NCBI GenBank assembly: GCA_015486285.1
Contig: WFRX01000403.1
Location: 1 to 39,484, forward strand
Direction: 5' to 3'
Origin: a bacterium
GTDB lineage: Bacteria; Desulfobacterota; DSWW01
DNA: 39,484 nucleotides
Shown here: positions 18,003-26,106 of the stretch, piece by piece
Layout: each line of letters starts with the position of its first letter
How positions within the stretch are numbered: position 1 is the stretch's first letter
Notes under the pieces: model-generated
Seen by the model: the letters and a program-made list of their open reading frames with translations, nothing else
The model's database searches: none
Told to the model about the DNA's origin: nothing
Made by a program: the position numbers and the translations under genes

Positions 18003-18139
18003 TTCGCAGCCTCCTCAAGCCGTTGGTAGAATCCCTTTCCACAATCTTTTCCGGAACGAGAGCGTATGCTAGCACATCCAAGCCCTTCGGGCGAATAGAG
18101 ACCCTTGCGGAGCAGGCGCAGATATTCGACTTGGTTCAT
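17999..18139 (-). CDS. Possible 46-residue small ORF upstream of the epimerase
   Basis: The ORF starts at ATG 18139 (MNQVEYLRLLRKGLYSPEG...) and ends FYQRLEEAAK. Its TGA overlaps the epimerase ATG in an ATGA junction, the arrangement expected of coupled genes. The product is basic and has two cysteines. I recognise no family. No ribosome site is visible before the ATG, and the GAGGAGG that serves the epimerase lies inside it, so the reading frame may be chance. It could also be a leader ORF or the decayed end of a lost gene. Confidence 0.25.
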   Translation of the reverse strand: MNQVEYLRLLRKGLYSPEGLGCASIRSRSGKDCGKGFYQRLEEAAK

Positions 18140-18146
18140 TTGAGCG

Positions 18147-18155
18147 TGCTATAAT
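18147..18155 (+). promoter_or_regulatory. Extended -10 promoter for the MoxR-VWA operon
   Basis: TGC-TATAAT is a perfect extended -10 element (TGnTATAAT), 38 nt before the MoxR start. The -35 region is poor (TCGACT or CGACTT, 17-18 nt upstream), as is common for extended -10 promoters. Confidence 0.55.
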
Positions 18156-18192
18156 GCTGAATTTCTAATTTTATCACGAACAGGAGAACAAC

Positions 18193-19044
18193 ATGAACAA
18201 ACGTCCCGGCCGGAATTCCTTCGAGGGAACCTCGACGTATGTGGTGGACCCGGAACTCGCCAAGATCGTAAACATTTCGATCGCACTTGAGATGCCGTTG
18301 CTGCTGAAAGGGGAACCGGGCACCGGCAAGACCCTCCTCGCACACGCCCTTGCGGAAAATCTCAATATGAAGCTCATCGTACTCAACGTAAAGAGCAACA
18401 TGAAGGCCGTCGAGGCCCTTTACCAGTACGACACCCTCACGCGGCTCAATGACAGCCGCTTCTCCGACTCGGGCAGAGACGTAAGCGACATCAAGAATTA
18501 CATCCGCATGGGCAAAATCGGCCAGTCCTTCACCGCGGAGGAACGGGTTGTGCTCCTCATCGATGAGATCGACAAGGCGGACAGCGACTTTCAGGACGAC
18601 CTGCTGGACGTGCTCGACCAGATGACCTTCGACATCGTCGAAATCGATGAAACCCTCAAGGCGCGCCATCGACCGGTGGTGATCATCACCTCAAACGCCA
18701 AGAAGGACCTGAGCGATCCCTTCCTCGGTCGATGCAACTTCCACCACATCGCCTTCCCCGACCCGGCCTTCATGAGGCGCATCGTGGAGGCGCACTTTCC
18801 GAACATCGAAGATCGTGTGGCCAAGGCGTGTATCGAAACCTTCTACAAACTGCGCACCCTCCCCCAGGTCGAAAAGAAGCCGGCAACCCGGGAACTCCTC
18901 AACTGGATCCGCGCCCTTCGCATGGACCCTGACTTCGACCCAAAACGCCTCGAAAAAACGCAGGACATTCCCTTTCTCGGTGTCTTGTTCAAGAAAAGCG
19001 AGGATTTCATACACGCCCGTGACTTGAACCCCTATTCAAGGTAG
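18193..19044 (+). CDS. MoxR-family AAA+ ATPase
   Basis: The 283-residue ATPase has Walker A GEPGTGKT (40-47), Walker B VVLLIDEIDKAD (119-130) and sensor-1 Asn168 in IITSNAKKDL. FLGRCNFHH follows, holding a possible arginine finger (Arg180). MoxR proteins act as chaperones that remodel or insert cofactors into target complexes, nearly always with a VWA-domain protein. Here such a gene follows after 8 nt, so the two form a pair. AGGAG lies about 6 nt before the ATG, and an extended -10 promoter is close upstream. The target is unknown. Relatives near CO dehydrogenase or RuBisCO genes have known targets, but no such genes are nearby here. Confidence 0.92.
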   Translation: MNKRPGRNSFEGTSTYVVDPELAKIVNISIALEMPLLLKGEPGTGKTLLAHALAENLNMKLIVLNVKSNMKAVEALYQYDTLTRLNDSRFSDSGRDVSDIKNYIRMGKIGQSFTAEERVVLLIDEIDKADSDFQDDLLDVLDQMTFDIVEIDETLKARHRPVVIITSNAKKDLSDPFLGRCNFHHIAFPDPAFMRRIVEAHFPNIEDRVAKACIETFYKLRTLPQVEKKPATRELLNWIRALRMDPDFDPKRLEKTQDIPFLGVLFKKSEDFIHARDLNPYSR

Positions 19045-19052
19045 TTTGCATC

Positions 19053-20258
19053 ATGTTCGTCGAATTCTTCTACACACTCCGAAAGGCCGGGATCCCGGTA
19101 ACGCCGACGGCCTTTTTGCGGCTGCAGAAGGCGCTCGATATGGGCCTGGTCGATTCCCTGGAGGACTTTTACGTCGCGGCGCGGGCCATCATGGTGAAGA
19201 GCGAACGTTATTTTGACATTTACGACCGCATCTTTGCCCGCCATTTCTACGGAGTGGAGCAGGAAGAGGACTGGGAGCTGGAGCTGGAGGAGGCCATCCG
19301 GATGCTCTTGGATGAATGGCTCCAGGACCCGAAAGAACTCGCCGAAATGCTCGGCATCGATCCGGCCTCGCTGCCGGATCTCGACCCGGAGGAACTCGTC
19401 AAATATTTCCTGGAAAGGCTGAAAGAACAGACCGAGAGACACGACGGGGGCGACCGATGGATCGGGACGGGGGGCACTTCCCCGGTCGGCCATTCCGGTT
19501 TTCACCCGGGCGGAATGCGGGTAGGCGGCACATCCCGCGGCAAATCGGCCATCAAGGTGGCCCTGGAGCGACGCTACCGCGATTACACGCAGAATACCCG
19601 CTTGACCTCCTCCCAGGTCGGTGAAGCCTTACGCAGGTTGCGGCACATGATACCGGCCGGCCCCAGAGACGAGCTGGACATCGAGGAAACCATACGGCAA
19701 ACGGTCAAGCTTGCGGGAGAAATCGAGATCGTTTTCCGACAGAGTCCCCGCGACCGCCTCAAGGTCATCCTGATGATCGACAACGGCGGTTGGAGCATGG
19801 AGCCCTACGTGGAGGTGGTGCAGACCCTTTTCAACTATGCCCAGGCGCAGTTCAAGGATCTGAAAATCTTCTATTTTCACAACTGCATCTACGACCGGGT
19901 CTGGGAAGATCCTCAACGCCGCCACAAGCCGTTTCCGACGGCCGACTTCCCGAGGCTCGACCCCGCCTCCCGGCTCATTTATGTCGGTGACGCCGCCATG
20001 GCGCCCTATGAACTCGAACATCCGCAGGGATGCATCAATTACGGCGAGAAGCAGTCCCGGCCTTCGATCGAGTGGCTTCGCTTCCTCGCCCACGTCTTCC
20101 GGCACTCCGCGTGGCTGAACCCGATGGTGACCTTCGCGAGCGACTATTACTCCCAGGGGTCCTACACGCAGCGAGAAATCGCGAACATCGTCCCCATGTT
20201 TCCCTTGAGCCTGGACGGCCTGGAGCGAGCCGTCCATCACCTCATGTCGGAAAACTGA
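19053..20258 (+). CDS. VWA-domain (CoxE-like) partner of the MoxR ATPase
   Basis: The protein has 401 residues. An N-terminal helical region with MFVEFFYTLRKAGIPVT and an acidic stretch (about 68-125) precedes a Gly-rich linker (131-163) and a VWA-like fold from about 235. The metal site reads LMIDNGGWSME (Asp243, Ser248): one extra residue sits between Asp and Ser compared with the usual DxSxS, so metal binding may be altered or lost. YFHNCIYDRVWED and LIYVGDAAMAPYEL look like conserved strands. The last part holds WLNPMVTFASDYYSQGSYT. It should work with the MoxR ATPase as a substrate adaptor in the cytoplasm. The start ATG follows AAGGTAG by about 10 nt. The specific function is not known to me. 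Confidence 0.85.
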   Translation: MFVEFFYTLRKAGIPVTPTAFLRLQKALDMGLVDSLEDFYVAARAIMVKSERYFDIYDRIFARHFYGVEQEEDWELELEEAIRMLLDEWLQDPKELAEMLGIDPASLPDLDPEELVKYFLERLKEQTERHDGGDRWIGTGGTSPVGHSGFHPGGMRVGGTSRGKSAIKVALERRYRDYTQNTRLTSSQVGEALRRLRHMIPAGPRDELDIEETIRQTVKLAGEIEIVFRQSPRDRLKVILMIDNGGWSMEPYVEVVQTLFNYAQAQFKDLKIFYFHNCIYDRVWEDPQRRHKPFPTADFPRLDPASRLIYVGDAAMAPYELEHPQGCINYGEKQSRPSIEWLRFLAHVFRHSAWLNPMVTFASDYYSQGSYTQREIANIVPMFPLSLDGLERAVHHLMSEN

Positions 20259-20306
20259 CCGGATGCGGCCGGCGCCGCCCCCGAACCCGGACGGCCCTTC
20301 CCCTTG

Positions 20307-20330
20307 CGCCTCGGCCCATTTTGCGAGGCG
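20307..20330. repeat. Inverted repeat between convergent genes
   Basis: CGCCTCG and CGAGGCG form a perfect 7-bp stem around a 10-nt loop, midway between the ends of the VWA and diguanylate cyclase genes. There is no T-tract on either side. It may still help end transcription in both directions. Confidence 0.4.
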
Positions 20331-20381
20331 GGGATTCTTCCAACATCTATGCAAGAGACGCTGATGTCCCGATGAAAGACC

Positions 20382-21641
20382 CTATTCCCCTGTCAGGGGC
20401 CGCTTGCGGACCACGCTCAGCCGGTTTCTTCCCAGCCGCTTTGCGCGGTACAGGGCCCTGTCGGCCGACTCCAGCACGGCCATCACATCCTCCTTCCCGG
20501 ATCTCCCCGCCGCCAGACCCCCGCTGACCGTAACACGCAGATTCGTCTTTCGCTTCCGCCCCACAGGAATGCGCATCTGGGCGATCGACGAGATCACCTC
20601 CCGACCCACCCGCTCCGCGTACTCGAGAGAAGTGCCCGGGAAAACGACCAACAGCTCTTCACCGCCGTATCGACACGTAATCCCCCGGGGGAGCGCCTTC
20701 TCACGCACCTTCTGCGCCACCTGGTACAGAACCGCATCCCCTGCCGTATGACCGTACCGGTCGTTGACCTTCTTGAAGTGATCGAGGTCAAAAATGGCCA
20801 GCGCAAACCTTTTGCCCAGCGACTTCCCCTTGCCCTGAAGCATATTATTGCAGTGGCCACGGTTGTAGATGTTCAAGAGCTGATCATAGTTGGCATGGTG
20901 GGAGAGGCTTGTCGTAAGGTTGGCGAAAACCATGAGGGCCAGCGCAAGCGGAACCAGGTGCAGGAGGAGAATCTCCCGCCCCGGCCCCTTCGCAAGGAAG
21001 CCGACGGTAAACAGGACAAGAAACGCTGTAATCGACCATGCGTAGGGGTCCCGCCTCCGCAGGGACAGGACATGAGCCACGACGGCGATGGCCGTGTTCA
21101 GGCCGAGAAGGATTGGAAGCTCATGCTGCAGCATCCAGGGCGCCCGTCTTTTCATCATCGGCGACAGGAAACCCGGACACGAGACGAGGCATGCCAACGC
21201 AAGAAGGATGAACAGGGCAAGACAAGAGCGCGTCAACCTCTTGGACAGATACGACGGCACGAGCGCGATAAGAAGAAGAATCATGCTGTAGAACAGGTAC
21301 AAGAGAAGATGCACGCCTTCGTCCGGCTCAATCCGGAAAACCCCGCCGGCCGGAAGCTGGATCCCGATGAAATAGATCATGCTGAAGACGCCCATCATCA
21401 GGAACAGGCAGCTTCCGAGAAGGATCTTGATGCTGTACAGGCTGCGGTAGGTGAGAAGGGCCAGGAGCAGTGCCACGAGGTACAAGGCAAGGGATTGGTA
21501 AAAGAAAGGAGAGGACAACAGGTGATGCCGGATTTTCTGCCAGACAGGGAAGGGAAAACTCTCGAGGAGAAAAAGCGTCAGGATGGCCCCGAGCAGAATC
21601 CAGAACGGCAGGGCCGCTGAAGAGAACAGAAATCGTTTCAT
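20382..21641 (-). CDS. Membrane-bound GGDEF-domain diguanylate cyclase
   Basis: The 419-residue protein begins with about seven hydrophobic segments (residues 11-28, 49-65, 72-95, 111-130, 138-155, 176-194 and 205-240) and ends in a GGDEF domain (about 250-412). The signature is GGEEL (326-330) in place of GGDEF/GGEEF, and the DxLTGLxNR element reads DQLLNIYNR. Metal-binding FDLDHFKKVND (284-294) and YGHTAGDAVL are intact. The RxxD inhibitory site upstream of the signature reads LPRG, so product feedback is probably absent. If active, it makes cyclic di-GMP at the inner membrane. The ATG at 21641 is preceded by GGGATGA. The final codons contain a CCCCTGTCAGGGG palindrome. A catalytically weak cyclase is possible because of the Leu. 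Confidence 0.88.
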   Translation of the reverse strand: MKRFLFSSAALPFWILLGAILTLFLLESFPFPVWQKIRHHLLSSPFFYQSLALYLVALLLALLTYRSLYSIKILLGSCLFLMMGVFSMIYFIGIQLPAGGVFRIEPDEGVHLLLYLFYSMILLLIALVPSYLSKRLTRSCLALFILLALACLVSCPGFLSPMMKRRAPWMLQHELPILLGLNTAIAVVAHVLSLRRRDPYAWSITAFLVLFTVGFLAKGPGREILLLHLVPLALALMVFANLTTSLSHHANYDQLLNIYNRGHCNNMLQGKGKSLGKRFALAIFDLDHFKKVNDRYGHTAGDAVLYQVAQKVREKALPRGITCRYGGEELLVVFPGTSLEYAERVGREVISSIAQMRIPVGRKRKTNLRVTVSGGLAAGRSGKEDVMAVLESADRALYRAKRLGRNRLSVVRKRPLTGE

Positions 21642-21715
21642 TTCATCCCGGGAGGCCCGAACAAATCGAATCGCAACAGGAGTCGTACTGCAGTTGGACG
21701 CTCTTCAGGGGCCTG

Positions 21716-22564
21716 CTAAGTCTCCACGGGGATGCCTGCATCCGCAAGGTTGAACTCAACCTTCTTGATCTCCTTGAATTGGCGGACAACCTCCATAATG
21801 TCTTCCTGACTCCTGTGCAGCCCGCTGGTCAAAGGTCCTGTACCAAAAAGTTTTCCGTTGATCCGGGCCACATCGCTGAAAACATCCACGTCGATCTGCA
21901 TCCCCCTCGTCCGGTCCTCTTGGGCAAGTCTCAACTGAATCTGACAAGAAAGCGCATATGCATCGATGACCTTCCTTCTTTCCGGAGTATCCAGGAACTC
22001 CGGCTGCTGTACGCCGGTTTCAATCATGGAGCAGGCCGTATCCAGGCTCAGGTACTCCAGGTTGATCACCAGGTCGTACAACAGGGGATCCTGCCAATCC
22101 ACATTGTACAGAAACTTGGCCCACCGGGTCCGGCCCTTGTCTACCTGTTCGATGTATTTGACGCCCTCTTCCTCGCTGAGCCCCTGTTTCTCTCTTACCA
22201 TGCGCACACGGTAAGCCATCGGAGCGATCAATCGAACCTTGAAGACCCCCGGCAGCTTCTTCAAGAGCAGGTGCCCTGCATGCCCATGGTAGATAAAATC
22301 TCCTTCCCGTGCCCTCTCCGCGAGCGCCGTTTGGATGGCCAACAGATAGTGTCTGCGCTCTTCGCTGCTTCCGAACCTCCGCTGCACAATGCCGGGAGCC
22401 TCCTCGAGATGCCGGCTGAGCAGATTCTCGGCAATACCGTAACGGGAGGCAGCATCTCGTATCACCTCGCGGGAAATGGCGGGAATGCCGAGTCGCCCGG
22501 CGAGACACTCCGCCAATGCCTCTCCACCGCTCAGGGTTCCTCTCGAAATCGTAACAATCGCCAC
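21716..22564 (-). CDS. Cytidylate kinase-like protein (PF13189 type)
   Basis: The 282-residue protein starts at a GTG (GTG-GCG-ATT) with GGGAG about 6 nt upstream. The N-terminus AIVTISRGTLSGGEALAECL carries the modified P-loop of the cytidylate-kinase-like family (SxxxSGGE in place of GxxGxGK). LGIPAISREVIRDAA, a lid-like region FKVRLIAPMAYRVRMVREKQ and a DLVINLEYLSLDTA strand follow. Residues from about 210 form an extra domain of predicted helices and strands with a charged end. The substrate is unknown: these proteins are common in anaerobic deltaproteobacteria and are not the essential CMP kinase. The gene lies 74 nt upstream of the diguanylate cyclase on the same strand, and a regulatory link is conceivable. 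Confidence 0.82.
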   Translation of the reverse strand: MAIVTISRGTLSGGEALAECLAGRLGIPAISREVIRDAASRYGIAENLLSRHLEEAPGIVQRRFGSSEERRHYLLAIQTALAERAREGDFIYHGHAGHLLLKKLPGVFKVRLIAPMAYRVRMVREKQGLSEEEGVKYIEQVDKGRTRWAKFLYNVDWQDPLLYDLVINLEYLSLDTACSMIETGVQQPEFLDTPERRKVIDAYALSCQIQLRLAQEDRTRGMQIDVDVFSDVARINGKLFGTGPLTSGLHRSQEDIMEVVRQFKEIKKVEFNLADAGIPVET

Positions 22565-22582
22565 TCGCCGCTCCCACGCCGG

Positions 22583-22601
22583 AAAAGATCCCCTTCAGGG
22601 G
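22583..22601 (-). terminator. Short terminator candidate after the MerR gene
   Basis: On the minus strand CCCC-TGAA-GGGG is followed by ATCTTTT. The stem is only 4-5 bp, but the position, 40 nt after the MerR stop, is right for ending the pheST-ihfA-merR transcript. Confidence 0.35.
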
Positions 22602-22641
22602 TCTGAACCGATGCACCGGCCCCTCGGACCGGCACGTCCCT

Positions 22642-23031
22642 TCAATCGGACAGCATCTTCTGAAGCTCTTTCAGTTCCTGAATGACCTCGTCCAGCACAG
22701 AGGTCTTCTCCGCTTTCTCAAACTGAAGCTCCGGTTGTGAAATCTTCCCGTATCCCAGCTCCCGCAATCTTTTCCTCGCCCCATTGATCGTATAGCGCTC
22801 TTCATAGAGCAGTTCCTTGATTCGGAAAATCAGCTCCACATCGCTTTTTCGGTAAAGACGCTGGCGGGAGCGGCTCTTCGAAGGGTTGACCATCTTGAAC
22901 TCGGATTCCCAGTAGCGAAGGACGTAAGGTTTCACCCCCGTGATCTCGGCTACCTCACCAATCTTGAAATAAAGCTTGTCGGGAATCGGACTGGCCTTCT
23001 TCGACGTGACTCGCTTGGCTACAGCGCTCAT
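22642..23031 (-). CDS. MerR-family transcriptional regulator downstream of ihfA
   Basis: The 129-residue protein has a MerR winged HTH at about 20-90 ([19 protein letters not shown], then [20 protein letters not shown]) and a short coiled-coil tail [13 protein letters not shown]. There is no ligand or metal-binding domain and no Cys cluster, as in the small HspR-like or CarA-type regulators. The family member following pheT-ihfA is a standing feature of deltaproteobacterial genomes, but its targets are not settled. It begins with [12 protein letters not shown], a basic tail. GGGGG about 6 nt before the ATG may serve as ribosome site. It is the last gene of the pheS operon by position, 144 nt after ihfA. 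Confidence 0.9.
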   Translation of the reverse strand: MSAVAKRVTSKKASPIPDKLYFKIGEVAEITGVKPYVLRYWESEFKMVNPSKSRSRQRLYRKSDVELIFRIKELLYEERYTINGARKRLRELGYGKISQPELQFEKAEKTSVLDEVIQELKELQKMLSD

Positions 23032-23175
23032 GGCGATACCCCCTGTCTGTGGAAACTGGGCATGCAGAACATGCCTCCACCCCTGCCTCTATCCTCCCCT
23101 CGTTCTTCCCCTTATAGATAAATCCGGCCTCCATGCTACGACGGGCAGGCGCCGTGCGCATCACCGCCCGGATCC

Positions 23176-23469
23176 CTAAGCAGAGTTCTCCGATCCCTCG
23201 TTCATACGCTTTTTCAGAACCTGGCTCGGCTTGAAGGTGAGCACATTCCTTGCCGTAATGGTGATTCCGTCACCCGTCTGCGGATTTCTCCCCTTTCTCG
23301 AATTTTTCTCCTTCACCATGAAGGTGCCGAACCCGGAAATTTTCACCTTTTCGCTCTTTTCCAGGGTCTCCTTGAGGATCTCGAAGACGCTCTCCACGAC
23401 ATCGGACGATTCGGTCTTCGAAATCCCCACCTTCTCGTAGATAGCCGCTACGATATCTGCCTTGGTCAT
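23176..23469 (-). CDS. ihfA: Integration host factor subunit alpha
   Basis: The 97-residue HU/IHF-fold protein begins MTKADIVAAIYEKVG and carries the DNA-bending arm tip GRNPQTG and the following ITARNVLTFKPSQVLKKRM. The order pheS-pheT-ihfA supports the alpha subunit rather than HU. It bends DNA as a heterodimer with IHF beta (not in the window) in transcription and replication. ATG 23469 is chosen over longer readings of the same frame: a GGGGGGAGG ribosome site lies 8 nt upstream, and the protein then matches the family start exactly. It follows pheT by 91 nt. Confidence 0.95.
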   Translation of the reverse strand: MTKADIVAAIYEKVGISKTESSDVVESVFEILKETLEKSEKVKISGFGTFMVKEKNSRKGRNPQTGDGITITARNVLTFKPSQVLKKRMNEGSENSA

Positions 23470-23560
23470 GAATGTGCCCTCCCCCCGAACAAATGGACGA
23501 TTGCCTCCAACAGCCGTTTTTTCAACCGACCCTTTGTATCGGGTCCGCTGCTGCAAGGAT

Positions 23561-25966
23561 TCAACGCAAAGAGGCCCCCAACCCCGGAAGCAGCCGGCTC
23601 AGAAAGGCCTCTTGTATCTTGTTGATTTCTTCGTCAGTCAAATTTCTTGATGGATCCTGGTAGGTTATCCGAAAGGCCATACTCTGCTTCCCTTCGGGAA
23701 CGGGCGGCCCTTCATAGAGGTCAAACAGCTCGATCGCTGTCACGCGGGGGTCCGCATGTTCCCGCATCCTGTCGATCACTCGGCTATAGGGCACCGTTTC
23801 GTCCAGTACAAGGGCGAGATCTCTCTCCACAGGAGGCCTCCTCGCAAAGGGCCTGTATCGCAGCGGATGATCCACGTGCGAGGCAAGCGCCTCGAGCCCG
23901 ATCTCGAAGAAGTAGACTTCTTCCTCCATGCCGAAGGCCTCCTGAACCGACGGGTGGAGTCTTCCTGCACAACCAATCTTTGTTGTATTTATTAGAATAC
24001 CACCGGAACACCCCGGATGTAAATAAGAATTTTGCTCGGGTCGTTTCCATTCAAAGGACTCGATACGGAAGGCGTCCAGGAGGGTCTCCAGGGCGCCTTT
24101 CAGATCGAAAAAATCCACACTGTCATCGGGTTGATTCCACCCCTCCGCATACCGCCCGCCGACCATCACAGCGGCCAGCATCTTGCGCTCCTCGGGAAGG
24201 GCCTCGTCCCCCCGATGCAGAAAGACGCGACCCAATTCGAAAAGTCTGAGATCCCGGTTTCTCCGCCGCAGATTCATCGCCGTCGTTTCCAGAAGCGACC
24301 CTGCCAGGGTGGTCCGCAGAAAGCCCTGTGCCTCACTGAGGGGGTTCTGAAGAGCCACCGGCTTTGCCCGGATGTCTCCGGTCGAAAACCCGAGAGGTTC
24401 GAACAGATCCGGCCCGGTGAAGCTGTAATTGACGACCTCGCAGAACCCAAGGCCGACGAGCACATCCCTGGCCAGATCCTCCGCCCGGCGCTCCGAATCG
24501 GGACGTACGACGGACACCGGCGCCTTCGGCATGTCCGGCGGGATCTCGTCGTATCCGTAAAGACGGGCCACCTCCTCGATGATGTCCATTTCCATCCGGA
24601 GGTCCGGGCGGAAAGAGGGGGGCGTCACCTCGAACACCTCGCCTGCGTCGTCCTCGACCCGCATCTCTAACCCTCTCAGATGACCGAGCACCTCCTCTTT
24701 CTCGAGAGACGTTCCCAGAAGCCGGTTGATCCTGGACAGCATCATCCGTATCTTACCCGGTCGATAGGGCATAGAATAGACGTCCAGCGCACCCGCAAGA
24801 AGCCTGCCCTCCCCCAGCGAGGTGATCATGCCGGCCGCCCGGTCGGCGGCCCGCAGGCAGCCCTCGATATCGATCTCTCTCTCAAACCGGTAGGATGCCT
24901 CCGTCGAAATCCCCAAGCGCTTGCTGGTCCTGCGGATTCCTCTCGGCTCAAAATACGCACTCTCCAGAAGCACGCGCGTCGTCCCGTCGTGGATTTCACT
25001 CTCCAACCCTCCCATAACCCCTGCCAGGGCCACGGGGCGCCGGGCATCGCAGATCAGCAGGTCTTCCCCGCTGAGCTTTCGATCTTCCCCGTCCAGCGTC
25101 GTGATACGTTCCCCATCCCTGGCCTTTCGCACGACGATACGGCTCTCCGCAAGCCGATCCAGGTCAAAGGCGTGAAGAGGCTGCCCCCATTCCAGCATGA
25201 CGAAATTCGTTACATCCACAATGTTGTTGATGGGCCGAAGTCCCACCAGGCCGAGCAACCTGCGAAGCCAGAAGGGCGAAGGGCCCACCCGCACATCTTC
25301 GATCACGCGCGCTACATAACGGGGACAGGCCTCAGGAGCGAGGATCTCGATCGAACTGACTTCGCCGCTGGAGGGCAATCGTTCTTCAAGGGAAATTTTC
25401 GGAAACCGGAGTTCCCGCCGCTTCTTCGCGGCGATCTCCCGGGCAACCCCGATCACGCTGAGGCAGTCAGGACGGTTGGGCGTCACCTCGATATCCAGCA
25501 CATCGTCCTCGAGCCGGAGGGCCTTTTCCAGTTCCAGCCCCGGCGGCGTATCCGCGGGCAGTTTCATGATGCCCGCGTGATCTTCCGAAAGCTCCAACTC
25601 GCGTTCGGAACAAAGCATGCCCTCGGAAAATACACCGTGGATCGTCACCGCCTCGATCAACTTTCCGCCCGGCAGGGAGGTCCCCGGCACGGCAAGGGGC
25701 ACACAGTCTCCCTCGGCCAGGTTTTGCGCGCCACAGAGCACGCTGCGATCTTCCCCGCCCGTGTCCAACCGGCAAATCCACAGGCCCTCCGATGAGGGGT
25801 GGGCCTCCAGGGAGGCGACCCGAGCCGTAATCACCCCTTCCAGGCGGGGCCGGACGGAGGCACATTCGGAGACCTCGAGGCCCTGCCGGGTCAGCAGGTC
25901 GGCGATCTCCTGCGCGGACTCCTCGATCTCGACGTATCTCTTCAGCCAGCCCAGGGTAACTTGCAA
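23561..25966 (-). CDS. pheT: Phenylalanine--tRNA ligase beta subunit
   Basis: About 801 residues, the normal bacterial length. In order it has the N-terminal QVTLGWLKRYV, an EMAP/tRNA-binding domain (ITARVASLEAHPSSEGLWIC to MLCSERELELSEDHAG), the B3/B4 editing domain (ending AGVMGG), B5 (GTSLEKEEVLGHLRGLEM, then PPSFRPDLRMEMDIIEEVAR), the catalytic-like core and the FDX-ACB anticodon domain (RRPPVERDLALVLDE). It joins PheS in the alpha2-beta2 enzyme. The start is taken as TTG 25966, because GGAGGT lies about 7 nt upstream. ATG 25990 has GGAG only 2 nt away and adds eight residues that the family lacks. A short AT-rich patch at about 23965-24030 uses rare codons. Confidence 0.95.
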   Translation of the reverse strand: MQVTLGWLKRYVEIEESAQEIADLLTRQGLEVSECASVRPRLEGVITARVASLEAHPSSEGLWICRLDTGGEDRSVLCGAQNLAEGDCVPLAVPGTSLPGGKLIEAVTIHGVFSEGMLCSERELELSEDHAGIMKLPADTPPGLELEKALRLEDDVLDIEVTPNRPDCLSVIGVAREIAAKKRRELRFPKISLEERLPSSGEVSSIEILAPEACPRYVARVIEDVRVGPSPFWLRRLLGLVGLRPINNIVDVTNFVMLEWGQPLHAFDLDRLAESRIVVRKARDGERITTLDGEDRKLSGEDLLICDARRPVALAGVMGGLESEIHDGTTRVLLESAYFEPRGIRRTSKRLGISTEASYRFEREIDIEGCLRAADRAAGMITSLGEGRLLAGALDVYSMPYRPGKIRMMLSRINRLLGTSLEKEEVLGHLRGLEMRVEDDAGEVFEVTPPSFRPDLRMEMDIIEEVARLYGYDEIPPDMPKAPVSVVRPDSERRAEDLARDVLVGLGFCEVVNYSFTGPDLFEPLGFSTGDIRAKPVALQNPLSEAQGFLRTTLAGSLLETTAMNLRRRNRDLRLFELGRVFLHRGDEALPEERKMLAAVMVGGRYAEGWNQPDDSVDFFDLKGALETLLDAFRIESFEWKRPEQNSYLHPGCSGGILINTTKIGCAGRLHPSVQEAFGMEEEVYFFEIGLEALASHVDHPLRYRPFARRPPVERDLALVLDETVPYSRVIDRMREHADPRVTAIELFDLYEGPPVPEGKQSMAFRITYQDPSRNLTDEEINKIQEAFLSRLLPGLGASLR

Positions 25967-26060
25967 TGGATGGACCTCCGCTCGAGCCATGACTCCGGGA
26001 ACGCCCGCGCCGCCCCGACCGCCCTCTCGGTCGCACCCGGCTTCAGGCCCGGAGGAAGTA

Positions 26061-26082
26061 GAGGCTGCCCCGAAACAGCCTC
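26061..26082 (-). other. Hairpin in the pheS-pheT gap
   Basis: GAGGCTG and CAGCCTC form a perfect 7-bp stem with an 8-nt loop, 24 nt after the pheS stop. No T-tract follows, so transcription into pheT should continue. It may affect mRNA processing or the balance of the two subunits. Confidence 0.4.
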
Positions 26083-26106
26083 CTGTGTGTTACCGATGCC
26101 TCCCTT

